38,462 bases of DNA, taken from assembly GCA_900314565.1 (NCBI GenBank), contig OMVU01000024.1, positions 1 to 38,462 of the forward strand. The letters run 5' to 3'. Shown piece by piece: positions 32,231 through 38,462 of the stretch. Under the pieces are notes generated by a model. It was not told the origin of the DNA, did no database searches, and saw only the letters and a program-made list of their open reading frames with translations. The DNA is from an uncultured Eubacteriales bacterium. Its GTDB lineage: Bacteria; Bacillota; Clostridia; Lachnospirales; Lachnospiraceae. The position numbers and the translations under genes were made by a program. Numbering within the stretch: position 1 is the stretch's first letter; each line of letters opens with the position of its first letter.

Positions 32231-32374
32231 GCAGAATCAGCATCAGCTGATTATACATACAGCAGAGTCAGCATCAGGTGATAATACACACAACAGAGTC
32301 AGCGCTATCTGATTATACACACGACCAGATCAGTGCTATATGATCATTATACGTGCGACAGGATCAGCGTCATC
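32231..32374. repeat. 31-bp tandem repeat running into the 3' end of the mannose gene
   Basis: Units at 32231-32261, 32262-32292, 32293-32323 and a longer 32324-32357, with a further unit starting at 32358 inside the coding region. Each unit on the minus strand ends TATAAT or similar, matching the stop region of the gene (CACGTATAAT). The array looks like serial copying of the last nine or so codons plus stop. Confidence 0.85.
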
Positions 32375-34797
32375 TTTCCGTCCGCAGACAGAATGCCTTC
32401 CATCGCCGGTACAAAGACACTGTCGCCTGCCTTCACATCCAGAGAAGACCCGCAGAAGCTGATCGTTCCCTCGCCTCTCATGCAGATGACGGATGTGAAT
32501 TTGCTTGTGTCCATCGCTACTTCGGTGTGGTCTTCGACCTCATAGACCGTGACCTGGAAATATTTGCAGCGCGTGACCGTCGTTCCCGCTTCGTCTTCTT
32601 CCTTCTCGAACTCTGCCGGCACATACTTATTAAAGTTCAGGACGTCGAGTGCCTTCTTTACATGCAGCTCACGGGGATTGCCGAATTTATCACGGCGGTC
32701 AAAGTCGTACAGACGGTATGTGCAGTTGGAACTCTGCTGGATCTCGCAGATCAGATTTCCTCCGCCGATCGCATGGACGGTCCCTGCCGGAATGTAATAG
32801 ACATCTCCCGGCTTCGTCTCGAAGAAGTTGAGGACTTCCATGATCGTGTTCTCGGCGATCCGGCGCTCTACTTCCTCAGCGGATACATCCCTGTTGAAAC
32901 CGACATAGAGTCCTGCGCCCGGCTCTGCATCCATGACATACCACATTTCGTTCTTTCCGTAGTCATTTTCGCGTTCCAGAGCGTAGTCATCGTTCGGGTG
33001 GACCTGGACGGAGAGCGCATCCTTCGCGTCGATGAACTTCGCGAGCAGCGGGAAGTTCTGGAGCGGGCTGCATTTCCATCCGAGGACTTCCTTTCCGGCT
33101 CCCTTTATGTAATCACCGAAATACATGCCGCGGTAGTCTCCGCTCGCCAGAATACTCTGGCCCGCCTTATGCGCCGACATCATCCAGGCTTCCGCGATGA
33201 TGTCATAGTCGCACTTCATACCGTAAATATCACGGAGCTTTGTACCGCCCCACAGATTGTCCTTAAAGGCCGGAGACAGGCGGATGAGCGGTTCCATCGC
33301 ATAGCCTGCGCCGAATCTGTCCGCTCTCTTGCTGAGGACAAAATCCGATTCCTTTCCGGTATCGCCGATCGTCGTCTCGATGAAGACAAGCGTGTCCTTT
33401 CCGTTGTTGCTGATCGAGTGCTCACACCCTACCGGGAAGGATTCGTTCATGTTGACGCTGTAGATCTTCGTCTCGCCTTCCTTCACGATCTTCGCCTCGC
33501 CCTCGACGATCATGACATTTTTAGTCCTTCTCTCATGACTGTGCAGCGGGATCGTATTTCCTGAAGGGACAAAGACACGTCTCACACGGTAATGGCCCGT
33601 GTTGACCAGCTCCTCATAATGTCCCCACGGCCTGTAAAATGTGATTCCTGATTCCGCCACGGCTGAAAGCTCAGGCGTATTGTGAATGATTTCCCTTACA
33701 TCAGCGGATTTTCCGTACCTTCCGATATAGACTGCATCCGGGGTATTGGCCACGATCACGTTGTCGAGACCATTGACCACGACCGTCTGCTTGGATGAGT
33801 TGTTCATGACGACCGCATTGTAGCAGCCGGTTGTCACAACATTTTCAGAGCCAAGGAAATAGTCCGTATTGGGGATATCCTCGAGCGCATCGATCTGGCT
33901 CCAGAGGAAAACACCTTTAACTGCAGACAGCTTATCTGTCTTCTCGAGGATCTCTTTCCCGATCGATACCTCCCTGAAAACTTTCTCGATCTCTGCGGGA
34001 TAATATGCATAATTGCCCGTCAGTGTCGGTGCGTCGATAAGTGCGCTCCGCTTTCTGGCATCTGTCAGATCGTAGGTCACCTGGGAATCCTCGATCTCGT
34101 AGGTGAGCTTCGCGTTGACGGTAAGACGCTGGTCATAGACGACACGGCACTTGTAGTATTCTTCCGGAGATGTGATGCGAAGTTCATTTAAGAACACATC
34201 TACCCGGAACAGAAGCATTCCGAGATTCCGATAAACGGCTTCCTTGCGGAAATCGATCGCGGCAGCCTGCTCCTCAGTCGGCTTTTCAATGAAACGCCCG
34301 ACGACACCGTCCGGCTTCAGGTCGAGGATATAGCCAAAACGTCTGTTGATCGCGGTCTCACGGAGCGTAAAGAGAGCGATCCTGTCCTGGCGGGCATATT
34401 CTTTCGCCTGCATGACGCAGTCTTTATAATCCATCTCACCGTTTCCGGTCTCCGGTCTCGAGTAGATGACATGGTCGGAAACAACGACAAAGACATATTC
34501 CGAAGGAGTCAGGTCAAGGCAGGCAAGGGCGATCGCCTGCATGGTCCCGCGCGATTCCTCCTCATACACACAGCGATAAGGAGTGCCCTGGAAAGCCTTC
34601 ATCTGATCCTCTACGATAAAGCGATATTCAGCCCTTGTGATGATGATGAATTCATCACAGAATGGAAGATTTCGGGAGACCGTCTCCTGAAACAGAGAAT
34701 GATTCTTCTGAATTTCGATGAACTGTTTCGGATAATTATGTCTTGAAAGCGGCCACATACGTTCACCGCGTCCGCCGGCAAGAATCAGACACTTCAT
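32347..34797 (-). CDS. Mannose-1-phosphate guanylyltransferase / cupin / class I mannose-6-phosphate isomerase fusion
   Basis: An 816-residue three-part enzyme. Residues 1-375: GDP-mannose pyrophosphorylase (LAGGRGERMWPLSR, YPKQF, VVSDHV, RFIEKP). Residues about 385-485: a type II phosphomannose-isomerase-like cupin (RVFVPSGNTIPLHSH). Residues about 500-816: a class I isomerase with its zinc ligands in ALSVQVHPNDD (Gln598, His600), NEMWYV (Glu617) and AGTVHAIGGG (His675), plus RLYDFDRRD. One chain could thus carry Fru6P to Man6P and Man1P to GDP-mannose; the phosphomannomutase step is missing. The start at 34797 follows GGAGG. GDP-mannose would feed surface-polysaccharide synthesis. Confidence 0.93.
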   Translation of the reverse strand: MKCLILAGGRGERMWPLSRHNYPKQFIEIQKNHSLFQETVSRNLPFCDEFIIITRAEYRFIVEDQMKAFQGTPYRCVYEEESRGTMQAIALACLDLTPSEYVFVVVSDHVIYSRPETGNGEMDYKDCVMQAKEYARQDRIALFTLRETAINRRFGYILDLKPDGVVGRFIEKPTEEQAAAIDFRKEAVYRNLGMLLFRVDVFLNELRITSPEEYYKCRVVYDQRLTVNAKLTYEIEDSQVTYDLTDARKRSALIDAPTLTGNYAYYPAEIEKVFREVSIGKEILEKTDKLSAVKGVFLWSQIDALEDIPNTDYFLGSENVVTTGCYNAVVMNNSSKQTVVVNGLDNVIVANTPDAVYIGRYGKSADVREIIHNTPELSAVAESGITFYRPWGHYEELVNTGHYRVRRVFVPSGNTIPLHSHERRTKNVMIVEGEAKIVKEGETKIYSVNMNESFPVGCEHSISNNGKDTLVFIETTIGDTGKESDFVLSKRADRFGAGYAMEPLIRLSPAFKDNLWGGTKLRDIYGMKCDYDIIAEAWMMSAHKAGQSILASGDYRGMYFGDYIKGAGKEVLGWKCSPLQNFPLLAKFIDAKDALSVQVHPNDDYALERENDYGKNEMWYVMDAEPGAGLYVGFNRDVSAEEVERRIAENTIMEVLNFFETKPGDVYYIPAGTVHAIGGGNLICEIQQSSNCTYRLYDFDRRDKFGNPRELHVKKALDVLNFNKYVPAEFEKEEDEAGTTVTRCKYFQVTVYEVEDHTEVAMDTSKFTSVICMRGEGTISFCGSSLDVKAGDSVFVPAMEGILSADGKMTLILSHV

Positions 34798-34916
34798 AGT
34801 TAAATCCTCCGTTACGATAATATGCTATAATGCGCACCCTGTATTCATTTTATCATAAAGGGATGCATATTTTGAGTGACCATTTTCAAATTGCAGAGAC
34901 TTTTTTACAAAAAAAG

Positions 34917-34946
34917 GCGGCGCCGGCTTCAGATCACCGGTACCGC
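34917..34946 (-). terminator. Terminator of the Fur-family gene
   Basis: A stem GCGG..CCGG/CCGG..CCGC (34917-34926 with 34937-34946), followed on the minus strand by TTTTTTTG, about ten bases after the stop codon. Confidence 0.8.
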
Positions 34947-34957
34947 TTTTCATTCCT

Positions 34958-35356
34958 TTAACTGTCCTCCTGCGCCCTGCACTCTATGCAGATCCCTCGG
35001 AACTCGATCAGGTGGTTCTCCACCAGAAAACCATTTTCAGATGCAGCCTTATTCAACGCGAAATCATACGGCATAGGGCTGTCCCAGATCCTTCCGCACC
35101 GCACGCAGTGCAGATGATAATGGGGTTCGGTCTTATAATCATAACGAACATCCTCTCCGAGCAGCTGTAACCGGCTGATCCGGCCTTCGTCTGCAGCGTC
35201 CGCAAGAACCCTGAACACCGTCGCGCGGGATGCTTTGTGGACATCTCCCGAGAGTTCTTCCGCCACCATAGATGCGGTCGGATGGTTGTCCAAACGAAAG
35301 AGCGCTTCACGGATCGCATTCTTCTGGTTCGTCCGCCTCTTGTCAGTTTTTGTCAT
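34958..35356 (-). CDS. Fur-family regulator, PerR-like
   Basis: A 132-residue metal-dependent repressor: winged helix (residues about 5-80, NHPTASMVAEELS...SRATVFRVLADAADEG), then EPHYHLHCVRCGRIWD and a second pair CIECR, the four Cys of the structural zinc site. The pattern D-Y-K-T-E-P-H-Y-H followed by RIWD keeps the His and Asp positions of the PerR sensing site, so peroxide sensing is more likely than iron sensing; this is by analogy. The start at 35356 follows CGGAGGG. A palindrome overlaps the upstream -10-like sequence, suggesting autoregulation. Confidence 0.88.
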   Translation of the reverse strand: MTKTDKRRTNQKNAIREALFRLDNHPTASMVAEELSGDVHKASRATVFRVLADAADEGRISRLQLLGEDVRYDYKTEPHYHLHCVRCGRIWDSPMPYDFALNKAASENGFLVENHLIEFRGICIECRAQEDS

Positions 35357-35427
35357 GGCACCCTCCGGAATATGAGCTTCTGTCTGATTGCCAGTTCCCT
35401 TCAGAAGTATTTGTCAGCGCTAACTAA

Positions 35428-35442
35428 TGAGATTATATCTCA
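35428..35442. promoter_or_regulatory. Candidate Fur/PerR operator
   Basis: TGAGATTATATCTCA, a 15-bp palindrome with 6-bp perfect arms, overlapping a TATAAT on the minus strand about 75 bases upstream of the regulator gene. Its AT-rich centre resembles PerR boxes, but the arms differ from the Bacillus consensus. Confidence 0.4.
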
Positions 35443-35460
35443 ATTAAATTATACAAAAAT

Positions 35461-35483
35461 AAAGCCCTTATGTAAAGGGCTTT
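35461..35483 (-). terminator. Terminator downstream of the pyridoxal kinase gene
   Basis: Perfect 9-bp stem AAAGCCCTT/AAGGGCTTT (35461-35469 with 35475-35483), followed on the minus strand by ATTTTTG. Confidence 0.75.
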
Positions 35484-35489
35484 CAGCTT

Positions 35490-35585
35490 TGATGACCTTT
35501 TCGTTGATGATTTTCGTAGAGGAACCTTTTCGCTGATAATTCGGCTGATGGACTTTTCGCTGATGTTTTAGCTGATAAACATTTC
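35490..35585. repeat. Degenerate short repeats after the pyridoxal kinase gene
   Basis: On the minus strand ATCAGCGAAAAGTCC, ATCAGCCGAATT, ATCAGCGAAAAGGTTCC, ATCAACGAAAAGGTC and ATCAAAGCTG follow one another, with an irregular spacing of about 12-30 bases. No coding frame is supported. Confidence 0.55.
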
Positions 35586-35646
35586 TCTTCTCCTGCTGTC
35601 GCTCTCCAATCGTCTGCACTGTCCTCTTCTTCGGAGAACGAAATCC

Positions 35647-36579
35647 TCAGATGCCGTATCGCAGGATCGGCGAACCAGGTTCCTCCTGCTTCGCGCGGAG
35701 CCTGTCGACAAGATATGGGATCGCCTCCTCAAAGTTCACCCCGTACCAGCGGTGATCCGGATCTCGCAGAGTGATTCTGGCGCACTCTGCAATGAAATCC
35801 ACCGCAAGCCCCATCGATTCCCGAAGCTCCAGTCCTCTTGTAAGTGCGCCGGTCAGAACAGAGGCGTACAGGTCGCCCGTTCCATGAAAATGTTCCGGAT
35901 AAAATGTTGCAAAATGCTCATAGAACAGCTCTTCCCGCGAATCGTAAGCGGCCGAGCCGATCCTCCCCTCCATGTTCCTCACTCCGGTAAGGACAGCCTT
36001 CTTTGCACCAAGATCCGTAAGCCGTCTGAGCAGCCTGCGGACATGGAGCATGGCTGCCTCTGCGTCTTCGGAAGTCAGTTTCCCTTCATAATTTCCCGAT
36101 GACTTATTTTCCCACGGATCATGGTAGGGCTCGTCAAGGAGAAAGGCTGCCTCTGTAATGTTCGGAACAATGATGTCGGCGTTCCGACAGAGTCTGCGCA
36201 TCGCCGTTACAAACTTTTTGTCAAAGCCCTTATAGAGGACGCCGAAATCTGCCATGGCAGGATCCACGATGACCAGCGTCTTCTCGTCCCTGAATCTGGA
36301 AATAAAATCCTGCACGATCCGGATCTGATCCACTGATCCGAGATAGCCTGTGTAGATCGCGTCAAAATGCAGGCCCTGCCTCTCCCATTCATCCGCGATC
36401 TTCCCGATTTCATCGGTCAGGTTACGGAAGGTAAAGCCCGGAAAGGCTGTATGGTTCGACAGGACAGCCGTCGGGATAACGCATGTCTCGACGCCCATGC
36501 ATGAGATGACCGGAAGAGCTGCGGTGAGCGAACATCTGCCGATACAGGATATATCCTGAATGGTCACAATTCTTTTCAT
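35647..36579 (-). CDS. Pyridoxal/pyridoxamine kinase
   Basis: A 310-residue ribokinase-fold kinase that phosphorylates vitamin B6 vitamers to feed pyridoxal phosphate. The N-terminus MKRIVTIQDISCIGRCSLTAALPVISCMGVE, VDPAMADFG, IVPNITEAAFLL and the catalytic HGTGDLYASVLTGAL (with its GTGD anion hole) match the pyridoxine/pyridoxamine kinase family of Clostridia. The length is slightly above PdxY. The ATG at 36579 follows TTGGAG. It has its own promoter and terminator. Confidence 0.92.
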   Translation of the reverse strand: MKRIVTIQDISCIGRCSLTAALPVISCMGVETCVIPTAVLSNHTAFPGFTFRNLTDEIGKIADEWERQGLHFDAIYTGYLGSVDQIRIVQDFISRFRDEKTLVIVDPAMADFGVLYKGFDKKFVTAMRRLCRNADIIVPNITEAAFLLDEPYHDPWENKSSGNYEGKLTSEDAEAAMLHVRRLLRRLTDLGAKKAVLTGVRNMEGRIGSAAYDSREELFYEHFATFYPEHFHGTGDLYASVLTGALTRGLELRESMGLAVDFIAECARITLRDPDHRWYGVNFEEAIPYLVDRLRAKQEEPGSPILRYGI

Positions 36580-36594
36580 AACTTTACTCCAAAT

Positions 36595-36624
36595 ATTTTA
36601 TCTATCATGGCAGAACACTGTCCA
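36595..36624 (-). promoter_or_regulatory. Promoter of the pyridoxal kinase gene
   Basis: Minus strand: TGGACA (36619-36624), 18-base spacer, TAAAAT (36595-36600), close to the start codon, so the leader would be very short. Confidence 0.4.
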
Positions 36625-36650
36625 TGACCGCAGTGATTACGCAGAATGCT

Positions 36651-36760
36651 TCGGATCAACGGAATTTTCGCAGATTCCCCGGAATCAACGGATATTTTGC
36701 AGGCTGCCCGGGATCAACGGATATTTTGCAGGCTGCCCGGGATTAATGGACACGCCGCAG
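36651..36760. repeat. 29-bp tandem repeat, about 3.7 copies
   Basis: Units 36651-36679, 36680-36708 and 36709-36737, then a partial unit to 36760. The two middle units differ at a single position. The array begins right after the stop of the histidine phosphatase gene (36769) and ends near the pyridoxal kinase promoter. Confidence 0.9.
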
Positions 36761-36768
36761 AATATTCA

Positions 36769-37374
36769 TCACATGAGCGGAGGCTCGACTGTGATCATGA
36801 CGCTCTCCCCGTTCTCTGTCTGATAGTCATAAAAATCTCCGCCGCAGATCACACTGAGAATCGACATGATCGTTCCGCCATGGACGACGAACGCCACAGA
36901 ATTCACAGGTTCCATGAAAGGATCGGATTCCATAAGGAACTGATCCGTCATCGAATCAGCGCCGCTGTACGCCAGCTCCATCGCACGATAAAACCCCCGC
37001 ATACTTCGTCTCCGTACCATATCCATCGACTCTCCGCCCGGGAACGGGTCTTTTCCGCCCCCGTCGATCCAGGCCTGATAGTCTGCCCGGCCGTTCAGCT
37101 CCTCATAGTTCTTCATCTCGAATTCCCCGAAATCACATTCGCGAAAATCGGGAATTTCAATAAGTTTCTTTCCCGGATAAATGATCCGTGCAGTCTCGAT
37201 GCAGCGCAGCATCGGGCTCGTAAAGACGATGTCTGCAGGAGGATATTCGTTTTTCATTTTCCGGCAGAGGATCTCCTCCCGACTCTCCGGAAGTAAGGAC
37301 TCATCAGTCCGGCCGACATACCGGCCTGCAAGATTTCCCGGTGTTTTCCCGTGCCTGATAAAGATCAGTTCCAT
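36769..37374 (-). CDS. Histidine phosphatase, probably alpha-ribazole phosphatase (CobC-like)
   Basis: A 201-residue phosphatase of the phosphoglycerate mutase superfamily: catalytic IRHGKT (His8) with TPGNLAGRYVGRTDESL, SPMLRCIETA, FRECDFGEFE and VVHGGTIMS. Because it follows cobS by about 60 bp on the same strand, the likely job is removal of phosphate in the last steps of cobalamin assembly (CobC). A general sugar-phosphate phosphatase remains possible. The ATG at 37374 follows GGGTGG. Confidence 0.85.
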   Translation of the reverse strand: MELIFIRHGKTPGNLAGRYVGRTDESLLPESREEILCRKMKNEYPPADIVFTSPMLRCIETARIIYPGKKLIEIPDFRECDFGEFEMKNYEELNGRADYQAWIDGGGKDPFPGGESMDMVRRRSMRGFYRAMELAYSGADSMTDQFLMESDPFMEPVNSVAFVVHGGTIMSILSVICGGDFYDYQTENGESVMITVEPPLM

Positions 37375-37435
37375 ATTCCACCCAATACATACGCTCTCTT
37401 CACAGGAGCATCATCCTGTATCCGTTAAGATCACT

Positions 37436-38230
37436 TCATCTGAGCACGATCCTGCAGCCGATCAGCAGGAGAAGCCCCAGCTGCATGATCAGGCAGCCGC
37501 ACAGATCACCGGTGATACCGCCGAACTGCTTCGCAGTATCTTTCGTAAAGAATACAGCCCCCATAGCCGCCAGAAGTGCGAACATGACCCCGTTCCAGGG
37601 ATCAAGGATCCCGACAAGGACGGGAATTGCCATGTCCCAGCAGATCATGACCGCCCTGACCGCCGGAAGATCGCCCGCTTCCGCGAAAGTGTACGCGATT
37701 CCGCCCTGTCTGGCACTTTTCCCGAAGACCAGGACTGTACCCGTCACTGTTCTCGAAAAGGTCGGAATGAGAAGAAAGGGAAGAAACCGAAGCAGAAATT
37801 CATTTCCGGAGAGACCCGGTTCGGAAAGCCGATCCAGTACCGAGCTCAGCACGGCGATGTCCAGCAGGTAGTAAAGGAGCAGCATGATGACCGAAAACGC
37901 GCCGATATGACTGTCCTTCAGGATCTCGAGCTTCCGCTCCCGGTCCTGCCAGGAGTTCACCGCATCCATTGTGTCCATAAAGCCGTCAAGGTGGATACCG
38001 CCGGTCAGCATGATCGGAATAGCTGCGAGGATAAGTACTTCCGTGAGATGTCCGATGCCGAAGCGCATGCAGAAAAAAATCCAGAGCCCTTCGAACAGAC
38101 CGATCACTGTTCCGACGAGGGGAAGGAAACAGATGGAGAAGCGCATGTTTTCTTTCGTCCATTCAACATGCGGCATGGGGATTTTCGAGTAGAGGGCAAA
38201 GCATATAATAAGCGAATGCAGCAATGTCAT
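37436..38230 (-). CDS. cobS: Adenosylcobinamide-GDP ribazoletransferase (cobalamin synthase)
   Basis: A 264-residue integral membrane enzyme that joins alpha-ribazole (or its phosphate) to adenosylcobinamide-GDP, closing the nucleotide loop of vitamin B12. Motif GGIHLDGFMDTMDA (about residues 56-69) and FGGITGDLCGC near the C-terminus are characteristic, with six or so helices. The start at 38230 follows GTGGAGG. It appears to be the first gene of its operon; cobU/cobT are not in the window. No cobalamin riboswitch fits the short leader. Confidence 0.95.
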   Translation of the reverse strand: MTLLHSLIICFALYSKIPMPHVEWTKENMRFSICFLPLVGTVIGLFEGLWIFFCMRFGIGHLTEVLILAAIPIMLTGGIHLDGFMDTMDAVNSWQDRERKLEILKDSHIGAFSVIMLLLYYLLDIAVLSSVLDRLSEPGLSGNEFLLRFLPFLLIPTFSRTVTGTVLVFGKSARQGGIAYTFAEAGDLPAVRAVMICWDMAIPVLVGILDPWNGVMFALLAAMGAVFFTKDTAKQFGGITGDLCGCLIMQLGLLLLIGCRIVLR

Positions 38231-38288
38231 ACGTGACCTCCACATAAACAAAAAAGGTAAGATTTTTCATATCCCCAAAAGCAAACAG

Positions 38289-38317
38289 ATTATAGCAGAT
38301 GCCAATCCCCTGCGCAA
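38289..38317 (-). promoter_or_regulatory. Promoter of cobS
   Basis: Minus strand: TTGCGC (38312-38317), 17-base spacer, TATAAT (38289-38294), about 60 bases upstream of the start codon. Confidence 0.65.
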
Positions 38318-38372
38318 TCGTTTTAAGTTCTGCACGGAAGACTTTACGACTTTCTGCTCGCCTGTCAACGTA

Positions 38373-38392
38373 CTCATGACTGAAGTCACGAG
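38373..38392 (-). repeat. Hairpin resembling an IS200/IS605-type right end
   Basis: On the minus strand CTCGTGACTTCAGTCATGAG forms an 8-bp stem with a 4-base loop, preceded by AAG, the style of hairpin found at the right end of IS200/IS605-type elements. It matches 59-78 at 19 of 20 positions. If this is an element end, its transposase would lie beyond the right edge of the window; the flanking 38393-38462 could not be identified. Confidence 0.4.
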
Positions 38393-38462
38393 CTTGTACC
38401 TGCCCTGTGGTCGAACAACGCTTTTGAGCGTCTTCCACATCAGGCTGTTCGCTTAGCCCGTA

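Noticed and set aside
32353-33564. 403-codon plus-strand frame opposite the mannose enzyme gene
   Set aside because: Shadow frame of the isomerase half, with no protein-like motifs.
36651-36760. CRISPR array
   Set aside because: The 29-bp units are directly adjacent with no spacers between them, and no cas genes are nearby. The same holds for the 31-bp and 36-bp arrays.
38163-38438. 91-codon minus-strand frame upstream of cobS
   Set aside because: It overlaps the cobS promoter, ribosome binding site and coding start in another frame. No family resemblance was seen.
38231-38462. Cobalamin riboswitch ahead of cobS
   Set aside because: The leader from the promoter at 38289-38317 is only about 55 bases, and no B12-box-like sequence is visible.

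Overview
The window looks like a chromosome segment of a Gram-positive anaerobe of the Clostridia, most likely a Lachnospiraceae-type gut or rumen bacterium. This rests on gene content (glgC-glgD pair, CpsB/BY-kinase capsule module, class B sortase, YesL protein, a Fur/PerR-type regulator with two CxxC pairs), strong AGGAGG-like ribosome binding sites, TTGACA/TATAAT promoters and medium GC. The genus is inferred, not proven. Almost every gene is on the minus strand; only glgC-glgD reads on the plus strand.

Layout. 1-2 kb: a candidate polymorphic toxin followed by a small membrane protein that could be its immunity partner. 2-5.4 kb: an XRE-type DNA-binding protein whose stop codon overlaps the start of a large secreted family 9 glycoside hydrolase; a Thr/Pro/Lys-rich segment interrupts the catalytic domain. 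5.4-10.3 kb: a membrane TPR protein, two small secreted proteins with sorting-signal-like tails, NagB, a metallophosphoesterase and a class B sortase. 10.4-16 kb: a capsule/exopolysaccharide operon (CpsB-type phosphatase, Wzz-type modulator, BY-kinase, priming sugar-phosphate transferase) that runs directly into a 5'-truncated transglutaminase remnant and an LCP-family ligase, with no other glycosyltransferases, flippase or polymerase. 16-22 kb: two paralogous SGNH-fold membrane proteins, both altered at the catalytic positions, flank the glycogen genes glgC-glgD. 22-25.7 kb: a membrane metallophosphoesterase, a hotdog thioesterase, four tRNAs (Asn, Met, Asp, Leu), an ACT-domain protein and a lipoprotein. 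25.8-31.7 kb: a Nudix hydrolase and a probable oligosaccharide operon, lacI-lacI-epimerase-membrane protein-yesL, with two stop/start overlaps between consecutive genes. 31.8-38.4 kb: tRNA-Ser, a mannose-1-phosphate guanylyltransferase/cupin/class I phosphomannose isomerase fusion, a PerR-like regulator, pyridoxal kinase, and a cobS/cobC-like pair.

How the genes fit together. Several genes feed nucleotide-sugar and polysaccharide metabolism: GDP-mannose and Fru6P/Man6P (manC-manA fusion), amino-sugar catabolism (nagB), glycogen (glgCD), capsule priming and attachment (sugar transferase, LCP) and extracellular glucan degradation (GH9, disaccharide epimerase).

The intergenic DNA is unusual. 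A composite, highly structured repeat is dispersed through the window; two nearly full copies have 15-16 bp inverted ends around a hairpin like those of IS200/IS605 elements, and partial copies keep stems with changed bases. Independently, short tandem arrays (29, 31, 36 and 56-57 bp units, plus degenerate ones) sit at the ends of several genes, and at least two begin inside the last codons of the gene.
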